Below the pieces are notes generated by a model, which was not told where the DNA came from, did not search any database, and worked only from the letters and a program-made list of their open reading frames with translations. A program made the position numbers and the translations under genes. Below, piece by piece: positions 7,870 through 15,022 of a stretch of DNA of 16,206 bases. The DNA is from Sandaracinaceae bacterium. GTDB taxonomy: Bacteria; Myxococcota_A; Polyangia; Polyangiales; Sandaracinaceae. The stretch is taken from positions 1 to 16,206 of the forward strand of contig JANWYL010000042.1 in assembly GCA_025056955.1 (NCBI GenBank). The letters run 5' to 3'. Within the stretch, counting starts at the first letter, position 1, and the number at the start of each line of letters is the position of its first letter.

Positions 7870-9537
7870 GTGGAGAAGATCCAAAGGCCACTGTTCACCT
7901 CCCATCGCGAGCCGTTTTTTTTTCGCCTTTGGCTTGCCCAAATCGGCCGGATCGTTGTGGCCACACTGGTGGTTTCGGGGTCTTTTTCGATTTTGGGCTG
8001 GGATACCCTTCAGACGCCAAGCGGACTAGCGCTTCTCGCCCTTGCCGCACTGGCCTATATTTCCTCTGGAATCAACCTATGGGCCTTGAGCCACAGCTGG
8101 CGATGGGCTTTTGGCTTTCACCTGGCCAGTGATCTTTTGCTCACGACTGCCCTGGTGTACTTGAGCAGTGGCCCCTTGAGCGCCTTTGCTGCGCTCTACG
8201 GGGTAACTGTGCTGACAACCGCCCTTTTGGCTTCAAGCCGAATCACCCTCATGGTTGGGGGCCTCGCCCTCCTTGTCTACGCCTCCCTGAGCCTCGCGCT
8301 GATCCATGGCGCAATCCCCCTTCTTCCTGACCAAGATCCCTTGCACGAGGTTGCCGACCAAACCAGCCTCTTTGCGAGCGCCTTTCGCAACGCCTTTGGG
8401 ATTGCCCTTGTGAGCGCCCTTGCGGTGCTTCTCGCAAGGCGCCTTCACCGCGCCGAAGAGGCATTTGCCAAAGAAGCACAAAAAGCAAGCCGCCTCCAGA
8501 TCCGCCACGAAGACATCCTCCGCTCCCTCAATTCTGGCCTCCTCACCATCAACGCCTCCGGCACGATCGAAAGCGCCAATCCCGCTGCCGCTTCAATTCT
8601 TGGGTGGAGCTCACCGCAAGAGCTGATTGGCAAAAACCCTCGTGCTTTTTTCGAAGGCTTTGAAGCGCAGCCTGGCACTCGCTTTGAAGCCACTGGCATC
8701 CGCCGAGATGGGAGCTGTTTTCCAGTTGGCTATTCGGTGGCCCCATTGCGGGCCATTGAGGGCGAAGCGCTTGGCCTCGTGGTGATCTTCCAAGATCTCA
8801 CCGAAATCGTCGAACTGCGGCGCCAAGTCGAGCACAACCAGCGCCTGGCTTGGCTTGGCACTTTGGCAGCAGGGCTCGCCCACGAAATCCGCAATCCCCT
8901 CGCCTCCATCCGTGGGCTTGTGGAAATCGTCCAAGAATGTCCAGCGCTTGGAAGCGAAGAAAAGCGGTGGCTTGGAATGGTGCTCCGCGAGGTCGATCGC
9001 TTGGAAGAGCTGGTAAAAACCATGCTTGAAGTTGGCCGCAAAACGCCTCCAGCGCGCATGAGGGTGAATCTCAGGCCCATTGTCGAGGAAGTGGTCACCC
9101 TGGCCAAAAACCAAAAAGAAAGTGTGCGCATAGAGCTTACGCAAGAGGAAGAAATCTGGGGAGATGTCGATCCCCGGCAAATCCGACAAGTGCTTTGGAA
9201 CGTGATTCGAAATGCCATTCAGTTTTCGCCAGAGGGAGGAGCCGTGCACATCGCACTAAAAAGGGCATCCCAAGAGGCGATTGTGGAAATAAGCGATGAG
9301 GGGCCAGGCATCCCTGAAAAAGAACGCGAGGCCATCTTTGACATGTTTTTTTCGAAGCGGCCAAGCGGTTTTGGGCTTGGGCTTGCCCTGAGCCGCCAAA
9401 TCGTCGAGGCCCACGGGGGCCACATCGAAGTGCTTGATCGCAAGCCCCATGGAAGCCGCTTCGTGATCCGCATCCCTGACCTCCCCTCAAAGACCCCCTC
9501 GCTCACCCTCGGGCCTACCCCACATGCTGCGCAATGA
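7870..9537 (+). CDS. pilS: PilS-like membrane sensor histidine kinase
   Basis: 555 residues starting with GTG. About six hydrophobic helices fill residues 23-192, as in PilS. A PAS domain follows (about 213-315; NSGLLTINASGTIESANPAA). The HisKA dimerisation domain carries the phospho-acceptor His338 in LAAGLAHEIRNPLASI. The HATPase domain has the N-box WNVIRNAIQFSP (443-454), G1 DEGPGIP (476-482), F-box FDMFFSKR and G2 GFGLGLAL (500-507). In Myxococcus and Pseudomonas, PilS phosphorylates the sigma-54 activator PilR to control pilin transcription. The assignment rests on position directly after pilC and on the six-helix-PAS layout, not on a unique motif. No response regulator follows: the next gene is on the other strand, and its last 23 nt overlap the end of this gene. 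Confidence 0.85.
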   Translation: MEKIQRPLFTSHREPFFFRLWLAQIGRIVVATLVVSGSFSILGWDTLQTPSGLALLALAALAYISSGINLWALSHSWRWAFGFHLASDLLLTTALVYLSSGPLSAFAALYGVTVLTTALLASSRITLMVGGLALLVYASLSLALIHGAIPLLPDQDPLHEVADQTSLFASAFRNAFGIALVSALAVLLARRLHRAEEAFAKEAQKASRLQIRHEDILRSLNSGLLTINASGTIESANPAAASILGWSSPQELIGKNPRAFFEGFEAQPGTRFEATGIRRDGSCFPVGYSVAPLRAIEGEALGLVVIFQDLTEIVELRRQVEHNQRLAWLGTLAAGLAHEIRNPLASIRGLVEIVQECPALGSEEKRWLGMVLREVDRLEELVKTMLEVGRKTPPARMRVNLRPIVEEVVTLAKNQKESVRIELTQEEEIWGDVDPRQIRQVLWNVIRNAIQFSPEGGAVHIALKRASQEAIVEISDEGPGIPEKEREAIFDMFFSKRPSGFGLGLALSRQIVEAHGGHIEVLDRKPHGSRFVIRIPDLPSKTPSLTLGPTPHAAQ

Positions 9538-10183
9538 AAGCGAGCACTTCCCGATCGAAAAGGAGCTCGTTGTGCCCAACCGGAAAAGTCAGCACCTGTG
9601 CCCGCGCCAGGGCGGACGCCGAAGCGAGGGGCTGAATCAGGCGATCCCGTTCAGCCACAATCACCCAACACTCCAGGCGATTGAGGCGCCCTTCCAAAGC
9701 CCGAAGCCTCCTGAGAATCGCCCCTCCTGGCCGAATCGCTTCCGCCATGGGACCAGGAATCCACTCGGCCAACCTTGTGCCTTCGTGGGGTGTGGCCAAG
9801 GTGATCAAGCGATCCGCACCTTCTACCCAACCCTCCTGGATCACCCACCGCGCCAGCAGCCCACCCAAGGAATGACCAATTAGGGTGATGGGCCTACCTT
9901 GTGCATGTTTTTCGATCTTTTGAGCCAAGCGCACAGCCACCCTTTCAAATTCTTCCCAAAAACCATAGCTGAAGTCGATGGCTTCAACCGGGTGCTTTTT
10001 GCAAATTTGCTCCCGCATTGGCACCCACACCGAGCCGTGAGACAAAAAACCATGCACAAAAACCACCAAGCGATTGGGTGATTCTGCCAACAATCTAGGG
10101 TGATCAAAGCCCAACCCCCTCCTCAGCATGAACTCACCCTGCCGCAAAAGCGATCGAAGCTCCGCCCGAATGCTTCCGCGCAT
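9515..10183 (-). CDS. Alpha/beta hydrolase, lipase/esterase-like
   Basis: 222 residues from ATG 10183, preferred over GTG 10192 because an AAGGTGAG-type site ends about 8 nt before the ATG. It has an alpha/beta-hydrolase core: LVVFVHGFLSHG (39-50, oxyanion region), the nucleophile elbow LIGHSLGGLL with Ser105, ITLATPHEGT (127-136), a probable acid Asp180 in VAERDRLI and the catalytic His204 in PVGHNELL. The GHSLGG elbow plus LATPHEGT resembles triacylglycerol lipase/PGAP1-like enzymes. No signal peptide is evident, so it is probably cytoplasmic. Substrate unknown. It is the last gene of a three-gene minus-strand operon and lies 24 nt after the SDR gene. Its 3' end overlaps the 3' end of pilS by 23 nt on the opposite strand. 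Confidence 0.85.
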   Translation of the reverse strand: MRGSIRAELRSLLRQGEFMLRRGLGFDHPRLLAESPNRLVVFVHGFLSHGSVWVPMREQICKKHPVEAIDFSYGFWEEFERVAVRLAQKIEKHAQGRPITLIGHSLGGLLARWVIQEGWVEGADRLITLATPHEGTRLAEWIPGPMAEAIRPGGAILRRLRALEGRLNRLECWVIVAERDRLIQPLASASALARAQVLTFPVGHNELLFDREVLAFIAQHVG

Positions 10184-10207
10184 GGAGCGCACTCACCTTT
10201 TTTTGCA

Positions 10208-11272
10208 CTAAGTATAGCGCGGTGCCCATCCTTCGGCTTGATACCAACGGAGGACATCCCTCCAACCATCGGCAAAACGAGGGAAACGCGCTTTCCACCC
10301 CGTTGCACGCAAGCGCGAGGTGTCGAGAACGAGATCATCAACCAAGAGGGTGAGAGCCTCCTTACCGATTCTCGCCCGCAGGGCGGGTTTGAGGCCATGG
10401 CGCATCACCACAAGGTGATAAGCAGAAACCAAAAGCGCGTCAATCGCCCGGTGCCCCCATGCCTTTTGCCCTGCCCGTGACAGGGCGTGCAGCCAAAGCC
10501 TTGGCAATGGCCCACAGGGAAAAGTGGCCAGGCCGTAAGCATCGAAGGTGATGGCCAAGCGATCGCCAATTGAAAGAGGGTTTTCTTCGGCCACGTTGAA
10601 GATGCCCCACGCCGCTTCTTCTTTCTCGAGAAGGTGTATAAGGGCCCGTGCCACATCCTCCGCATGCACAAAACAGTGAAGGGGGCCCCCGTGAGGACGT
10701 GGCAAAAGGGGGGTGAACAAGCGCAACGCAGGCCCAATCGCCAGAAGAATTGCGGCAAAATGCCTCCCCCGTCGCCCGTAAATGGGCGCAGCGCGAACGA
10801 TGGTCCAGGGTGCCCCACGGCCGCGCTGCGATTGAAGGATCCGCTCGGCTTCAAGCTTGGTTTGGCCATGAATGCCGCGAGGGGCGATAGACCCCTCCTC
10901 TGTGATCGCCCCTTTTTGGCCAGTTGCGTAAATCATCGCCGTCGACACGTGGACAAAACGCCGCACCCCTGCACGGCTTGCTGCCTGATAAAGCCAAGCC
11001 ACCGATTCGGTGTTCACGGCCCAAAGGACCTCCTCTGGGGCCTCTTCATCGAGAATGGCCGCGGTGTGAATCACGGCGTCAACCCCCCTCACCAGCCCTT
11101 CCACAAAAGAGCGGTCACGCAAATCCCCGGCGCGCACTTCTCCCCGAAGAGGTACCCGCACCCCCTGGGCCCAGCGATCGCTCGCAATCACCCGATAGCC
11201 CAGCGCCTCAGCAAGCGCCACAACCGAATGCCCAACTGTCCCAGCTGCGCCGGTCACAAGGACCGTCCTCAT
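10208..11272 (-). CDS. Extended SDR / NAD-dependent epimerase-dehydratase family protein with His in place of catalytic Tyr
   Basis: 354 residues. The Rossmann motif TGAAGTVG (7-14) and Asp32 at the end of the second strand point to NAD(H) binding. DLRD (50-53), DAVIHTAA (65-72) and VNTES (86-90) follow in the extended-SDR order. The catalytic region reads HVSTAMIYATG (108-118) and then IHGQTKLEAE (134-143). Lys139 is where the YxxxK motif expects it, but the Tyr position is His135 (CAT codon at 10868-10870). The C-terminal half (FVHAEDVARAL, GIFNVAEENPLS) is typical of 3-beta-HSD/isomerase or sugar-epimerase-like members. With Tyr changed, activity may be altered or lost. It starts 9 nt after the amidotransferase stop, and A/G-rich sequence precedes its ATG. 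Substrate unknown. Confidence 0.85.
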   Translation of the reverse strand: MRTVLVTGAAGTVGHSVVALAEALGYRVIASDRWAQGVRVPLRGEVRAGDLRDRSFVEGLVRGVDAVIHTAAILDEEAPEEVLWAVNTESVAWLYQAASRAGVRRFVHVSTAMIYATGQKGAITEEGSIAPRGIHGQTKLEAERILQSQRGRGAPWTIVRAAPIYGRRGRHFAAILLAIGPALRLFTPLLPRPHGGPLHCFVHAEDVARALIHLLEKEEAAWGIFNVAEENPLSIGDRLAITFDAYGLATFPCGPLPRLWLHALSRAGQKAWGHRAIDALLVSAYHLVVMRHGLKPALRARIGKEALTLLVDDLVLDTSRLRATGWKARFPRFADGWRDVLRWYQAEGWAPRYT

Positions 11273-11281
11273 GGCCCCTTT

Positions 11282-11917
11282 TTAGCGCACGCGCCCAAAA
11301 CCACAAGGCAATTCCTCCAAAGTGTCGATGAAGCGATCCACCATCTGAGCCCCCCACTCTGTCAAAAAAGACTCCGGATGAAATTGCAAAGCCTCGATGG
11401 GAGCCTCTTTATGCCTGAGCCCCATGAGCACCCCATCGTCGGCCCAGGCACTTGGGACAATCACCGGTGGCAAAGAAGCCGGATCGACTGCCCAAGAATG
11501 GTAGCGCATGACGCGAAAGCGCTCGGGTAAGCCTTGGAAACACCCTCTTCCATCATGGCGAATCACACTCGTCCGACCGTGCATTGGCCTTGGCGCCCGG
11601 ATGAGCCTGCCCCCAAAAGCCTCTGCAATGATCTGCATCCCTAAACACACACCAAAGATCGGAAGCCCCCTTGGCGCTTCATGCACCAAATCCATGCAAA
11701 TCCCAGCCCCTCGGGGAAGCCCAGGCCCAGGCGAAAGCACAACCCCAAGGGGCCCAAGTGCCCAAAGGGCAGAAAGGGTGATTTCGTCGTTTCGAAACAC
11801 CTTGAGAAGATCTGGTGCAAGGCCGCGCTCGATGAGGCGCGATTTCAAAAGGTCAGCCAAAATGTAGGTGAAAGAGTCATAGTTGTCGATCAACACAATC
11901 ACACCTTGAACACCCAT
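11282..11917 (-). CDS. Class I glutamine amidotransferase, TrpG/PabA type
   Basis: 211 residues from ATG 11917; an in-frame ATG at 11950 would add 11 residues with no homology value. VIVLIDNYDSFTYIL (6-20) is the hallmark N-terminus of anthranilate synthase component II and aminodeoxychorismate synthase component II. The oxyanion strand LSPGPGLP (61-68), nucleophile Cys91 in GVCLGMQ, RYHSW (138-142), and His180/Glu182 in QFHPESF complete the active site. It should release ammonia from glutamine for a chorismate-using partner (TrpE- or PabB-like). No such partner is in the window, and trpD/trpC are absent as well, so trpG and pabA cannot be told apart here. First gene of an operon with the SDR and the hydrolase. 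Confidence 0.88.
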   Translation of the reverse strand: MGVQGVIVLIDNYDSFTYILADLLKSRLIERGLAPDLLKVFRNDEITLSALWALGPLGVVLSPGPGLPRGAGICMDLVHEAPRGLPIFGVCLGMQIIAEAFGGRLIRAPRPMHGRTSVIRHDGRGCFQGLPERFRVMRYHSWAVDPASLPPVIVPSAWADDGVLMGLRHKEAPIEALQFHPESFLTEWGAQMVDRFIDTLEELPCGFGRVR

Positions 11918-12023
11918 TCCAAACCCCTCGATGGCTCTCCCATTCACCATGCATCACCCTCATGGCATGGCAATGGCCTCATGTTCTCCTTGAATTCCAT
12001 CACCTTTGATCCACCTTCTTTGC

Positions 12024-12542
12024 ATGCTCGATTTTCTCCGTGATCAGGTGGACCCCAGGCGCTTCCTTGAGCGCCGGGGCAATTTCATCCGTGCAGCTTG
12101 GGAAACGCTGAGCCCCCTTCCTGGCGGAAAGCAAGCCTTTTCTGCGCTCATCGCTCGCCTGGCACCCTATACCGGTACCATCCGGGCCACCGTGCTTGAA
12201 CTTGAAAGAACCCGGGCCCTCCTTGAGATGAAAGACCGCCCTTCCCTTCGCAACCACCTGGGAAGCATTCACGCAATTGCCCTTGCCAATTTGGCAGAGC
12301 TTTCTGGCAATATCGCCCTGGCCTATGGCCTCCCAGATGATGCCCGCTTCATCGTTCTCCGCCTCGAAATCGACTACCTCAAGAAAGCACGGGGCACCCT
12401 CCACGCCGAAGGACGCGCGCCACTTGTAAGCGACTCAAGCGAAAAAGAGGTCGAAGTCGAGGTCGAGATCCGAAACAGCCAAGGCGAGCGCTGCGCCCAG
12501 GCCAAAATCCGCTCCCTCGTTGGGCCAAAGAAAGGAAAGTGA
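12024..12542 (+). CDS. DUF4442 hotdog-fold thioesterase-like protein
   Basis: 172 residues from ATG 12024; an upstream in-frame TTG at 12006 is possible, and neither has a clear ribosome site. The pattern fits the DUF4442 hotdog-fold family: an N-terminal helix region ending in NFIRAAWETLSPLPGG, a PYTGTIRATVLELERTRALLEMKDRPSLRNHLGSIHAIALANLAELSGN-type core where the first half forms a strand and N-H-x-G-S-I-H-A starts the hot-dog helix (about 77-97), and a strand VEVEVEIRNSQGE near residue 150. Members are predicted acyl-CoA or acyl-carrier thioesterases or binding proteins; activity is inferred only. It is divergent from the amidotransferase operon, and its stop lies 1 nt from the stop of the convergent redoxin gene. 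Confidence 0.72.
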   Translation: MLDFLRDQVDPRRFLERRGNFIRAAWETLSPLPGGKQAFSALIARLAPYTGTIRATVLELERTRALLEMKDRPSLRNHLGSIHAIALANLAELSGNIALAYGLPDDARFIVLRLEIDYLKKARGTLHAEGRAPLVSDSSEKEVEVEVEIRNSQGERCAQAKIRSLVGPKKGK

Positions 12543-12543
12543 A

Positions 12544-13110
12544 TCACTCCTCGGGGTGCCATTTGATCGAACAGCCCATCGATGGCTTTTGGGGAGAAGG
12601 CACGGGCTTTCCTTCAAGCACGGCATCGAGGGCACGTCGGAGGTCAGCACCAGTCAAAGGCCGGCCGTTTCCGGGGCGGGCATCATCGAGCTGGCCGTGG
12701 TAAACAAGGCGCCTCTTTTCGTCGAACACATAAAAATCAGGCGTGCACATCGCATCGAGTGCCCGCGCCACCTCCTGGGTCGCATCAAAAAGAAAAGGAA
12801 AACGCCACCCCTTTTCTTCCGCAAGGGCCTTCATGTATGGAGGCCCATCTTGGGGATGCGTGCGTTCGCTATTTGCATTGATCGCAGCCACGGCAACTCC
12901 CTTGGCGAGGTATTCATTGCCCACCCTCGTGATCTCATCGATCACATGCACCACGTAGGGGCAGTGGTTACAGGCGATGATGAGGAGAAGGGCTTTGCCT
13001 TGGAGGTCGTCCCGGCGAACGATGCGACCTGTCACCGCATCGGGCAGCGCAAAATCAGGGCACAACGAACCCAGAGGAAAACGCTCAGAAATCGCTTGAA
13101 CCGCAGGCAT
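12544..13110 (-). CDS. Thioredoxin-fold redoxin (AhpC/TSA-like, PRX-like1 group)
   Basis: 188 residues. An AhpC/TSA-type N-terminus (LGSLCPDFALPDAVTG) leads to LLLIIACNHCPYV, with the redox CXXC-type pair Cys47-Cys50. The cis-Pro segment CTPDFYVFD and the tail PSMGCSIKWHP are typical of a small group of thioredoxin-family proteins with a CNHCPY active site. DDARPGNGRPLTGADL before the tail is also characteristic of that group. It is expected to act as a thiol oxidoreductase or peroxiredoxin-like enzyme in the cytoplasm, since there is no signal peptide. Its substrate is not known. The ATG at 13110 is preceded by GAAGGG at a short distance. It is divergent from the cysteine-rich gene, with 115 nt between starts. 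Confidence 0.88.
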   Translation of the reverse strand: MPAVQAISERFPLGSLCPDFALPDAVTGRIVRRDDLQGKALLLIIACNHCPYVVHVIDEITRVGNEYLAKGVAVAAINANSERTHPQDGPPYMKALAEEKGWRFPFLFDATQEVARALDAMCTPDFYVFDEKRRLVYHGQLDDARPGNGRPLTGADLRRALDAVLEGKPVPSPQKPSMGCSIKWHPEE

Positions 13111-13191
13111 TGCCCTTCATATTCACCCCATCCCGCCCGAAGGTCAACCCAACGATCTCAAGCCATCAACAAGACCCGCAAGCGAGCAGGT

Positions 13192-13219
13192 TTGAGGACT
13201 GAAGGAATGCCATTAGAAT
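13192..13219 (+). promoter_or_regulatory. Possible promoter of the cysteine-rich gene, leaderless layout
   Basis: TTGAGG (13192-13197) and TAGAAT (13214-13219, 5 of 6 matches to TATAAT) are separated by 16 nt. A start 7 nt later would fall on G13226, the first base of the GTG start codon. This is suggestive only: the -35 box is weak and no experimental support exists. Confidence 0.35.
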
Positions 13220-13225
13220 GAAGGG

Positions 13226-14782
13226 GTGTTGAATGGCCTGAAAAAAAACTCAAACTCAATCCCTTTCGTCTTTTGGATTGGCACTTTGGCATGGGCCTGC
13301 TCCTCTCCCGCTCGACCTCCTCCTTCTGATGCCTCCCCCAACTGGAGAAAAGACGCCTCTGAGCACATGGACGCAGGTGGAGACGTCCTTTTGCCTTGCG
13401 GAAGGCTTGGCCAAGCTTGCTGCGGGCCCCTTGGAACTTGCACAACAGGGAACCGCTGCGAAAACGAAAGGTGCTGTGCCGTCTCTGGCAGCCGAACACC
13501 TTGCTCAGACAGAGCGGATTGTTGCGGTGGCGCCGATTGCGTTGGAGGTGTGTGTTGCTCCTTGGTTGGCACCCCCTGTCGATCGACCCAAGAATGTTGC
13601 GGCGACCTCATTTGTCAGGAGGGTGTGTGTGCCCGCCCCGACGAGGAGTGCGGCCGAGAAGGAGGGGCCTGCTGCGCTGGAAATGAATGCCGATCGGGAC
13701 TGGTATGCGTGCGCGGCCGATGCGAGAGCTGTGGCAGCGAAGGTGAAGTGTGTTGCGCACCCCCTCAGGAATGTGCGGCAGGCCTCTTCTGTAGCGGAGG
13801 GCAATGCCGTCAGGTGAGTGGGTGTGGCGAAGAAGGCCAAATGTGTTGCGAAGGTGAGCGTTGCGCAGATCCACTGGTTTGCAGGAACAATGTTTGCGTC
13901 CGACCTAAAACACCCTGTGCATATACCAACTGCGAAGAATGCACCTCTCACTACCCTTGCGGATGGTGTGCCGACTCAAACACCTGCATGGTTGGAAGTG
14001 CGGAAGGCCCCGCAGTGAGCACTTGCTCGAACTGGGCTTGGCGGGTGAACCAATGCACAGGTCCCGAAGACCCCTGTGCAGACGCTATCGACTGCGCGAC
14101 TTGCACCGCACGCCCATCGTGCGGCTTTTGCGACGGCCGTTGTCAGCGCGGCACAGCCATGGGGCCTTCCTCTGGAAGTTGCATGGGAAGATGGGTTTGG
14201 ACCGCTTCTGAATGCGCAAGCGCAAGCGACTGCTCAAGGCAAACAGATTGCGCCTCCTGCACAGGTTCGCCCCAATGCGGATGGTGTGCAGAAAGTGGCC
14301 GCTGCACCGAGGGCACTGCCTCTGGTCCCAGCTCAGGAAGTTGCACCCGATGGAATTGGCTTCCAGCCCAATGCGGGGGCGATGACCCCTGCGCGCGGTG
14401 GATGGGGTGCAGGGCATGCACCTCTCAGCCCCAGTGTGGCTTTTGCCATTCAGATGGCCGCTGCCGGCAGGGGAGCGCAAGCGGCCCCGCCACAGGCACT
14501 TGTGCCGACTGGGATTTTACCCCCGCAGATTGCCCATGCACACCCCTCCGCGGGGCATGTAGAGAAAACGCAGAATGCTGCGCGGGCCTTTCTTGCCGAA
14601 GCGGAGTGAGCTTTGGGATGCGCTGTTGCGCTGAAGCAAACCAAAGCTGCCGCGAAGGCGCAGACTGCTGCGGCTACATGGACTGCATTGGCGGCCGTTG
14701 CGCTTGCCGTGCCTCAGGAAGAGGATGCCTCGACGATCGCGACTGCTGCTCCCGAATGTGTCGAATGGGGCGCTGCGCTTGA
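13226..14782 (+). CDS. Very cysteine-rich putative lipoprotein: CC-modules flanking four PSI repeats
   Basis: 518 residues, about 87 of them Cys. A hydrophobic N-terminus ending in LAWAC (Cys25) followed by a Ser/Pro/Asp-rich linker suggests an exported lipoprotein, though the lipobox has Trp at -2. Three zones follow. Residues 62-224 hold six knottin-like modules of the form C-x5/7-CC-x3/4-C-x4/6-C. Residues 231-436 hold four PSI-like repeats (C-x4/5-C-x2-C-x5-C-G-[WF]-C, then G-x3-GP and a W-rich end). Residues 444-517 hold three more CC modules. PSI and such CC modules are disulfide-stabilised extracellular scaffolds in other proteins; no catalytic motif is seen, so a structural, adhesive or binding role is an inference. 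The start is GTG 13226 or TTG 13229; AAGGGG directly precedes them, and the nearby ATGs run into stops. The next gene is a secreted protease. Confidence 0.82.
   Translation: MLNGLKKNSNSIPFVFWIGTLAWACSSPARPPPSDASPNWRKDASEHMDAGGDVLLPCGRLGQACCGPLGTCTTGNRCENERCCAVSGSRTPCSDRADCCGGADCVGGVCCSLVGTPCRSTQECCGDLICQEGVCARPDEECGREGGACCAGNECRSGLVCVRGRCESCGSEGEVCCAPPQECAAGLFCSGGQCRQVSGCGEEGQMCCEGERCADPLVCRNNVCVRPKTPCAYTNCEECTSHYPCGWCADSNTCMVGSAEGPAVSTCSNWAWRVNQCTGPEDPCADAIDCATCTARPSCGFCDGRCQRGTAMGPSSGSCMGRWVWTASECASASDCSRQTDCASCTGSPQCGWCAESGRCTEGTASGPSSGSCTRWNWLPAQCGGDDPCARWMGCRACTSQPQCGFCHSDGRCRQGSASGPATGTCADWDFTPADCPCTPLRGACRENAECCAGLSCRSGVSFGMRCCAEANQSCREGADCCGYMDCIGGRCACRASGRGCLDDRDCCSRMCRMGRCA
13409..13897 (+). 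repeat. Six N-terminal CC-modules encoded in tandem
   Basis: Coding repeats for residues 62-224 of the cysteine-rich protein. Each unit holds an adjacent CC pair between single Cys residues, for example TPCRSTQECCGDLICQEGVC and TPCSDRADCCGGADCVGGVC. Units are 19-27 residues long and are divergent in sequence, so they are old duplications rather than recent slippage. Confidence 0.75.
13916..14533 (+). repeat. Four tandem PSI-type repeats
   Basis: Coding units start at 13916, 14075, 14231 and 14390, a period of 156-159 nt. They encode residues 231-277, 284-330, 336-383 and 389-436. All four keep the CGWC or CGFC core, a GPxxG or GPAVS turn and a [W][AVND][WF]-type aromatic end before the last Cys. 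Units 2-4 are closest, sharing GTA/GSA and GPSSGSC or GPATGTC. Confidence 0.82.
14555..14776 (+). repeat. Three C-terminal CC-modules
   Basis: Coding repeats for residues 444-517, matching the N-terminal units in Cys order: GACRENAECCAGLSC, QSCREGADCCGYMDC and RGCLDDRDCCSRMC. The first has an insertion before its final CC. Together with the N-terminal units they bracket the PSI block. Confidence 0.72.
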
Positions 14783-14797
14783 GGTGTTTTGACCTCA
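14780..14797 (+). terminator. Weak stem-loop at the stop codon of the cysteine-rich gene
   Basis: TGAGGT (14780-14785, including the TGA stop) pairs with ACCTCA (14792-14797) around a 6-nt loop GTTTTG. Only CCC and a short T-run follow, so this is at best a weak terminator or pause site. In the remaining 225 nt before the protease start I see no gene or clear promoter. Confidence 0.28.
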
Positions 14798-15022
14798 CCC
14801 TTTCCCATCAATCCCCAAAAACCCCTGGAGAAAATGGTCCCACCACCGTGCCCTCTTCTCGGCCATTCACCTCAAGATGCCCAAGTTTTTTCGAGGCCCT
14901 AAAAAGGTGATTGTTGAAACCACCCAAGCAACACACATGGGTCCGTCTACCCCACATCCATCTTTTTGGCCATCGCAAAGTCGGCATCTGGTTTGCTCAA
15001 ACCATCTGGCACGGAGGCAAAA

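Noticed and set aside
6970..7941. 323-codon minus-strand ORF under pilC
   Set aside because: Antisense shadow. It is rich in His and Asp, as expected from the reverse complement of a membrane-protein gene, and it has no family match.
10634..11530. 298-codon plus-strand ORF across the SDR and amidotransferase genes
   Set aside because: It spans two genuine minus-strand genes with intact active-site motifs, and it is rich in Pro, His and Arg without a domain.
13278..13817. 179-codon plus-strand ORF inside the cysteine-rich gene in another frame
   Set aside because: The 13226 frame shows regular Cys repeats throughout. This one is Ala/Val-rich with no pattern and stops midway through the repeat region.
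13916..14533. The four tandem units considered as a CRISPR-like or non-coding repeat array
   Set aside because: The units are about 157 nt, in frame, divergent at the DNA level, and encode PSI-like protein repeats.
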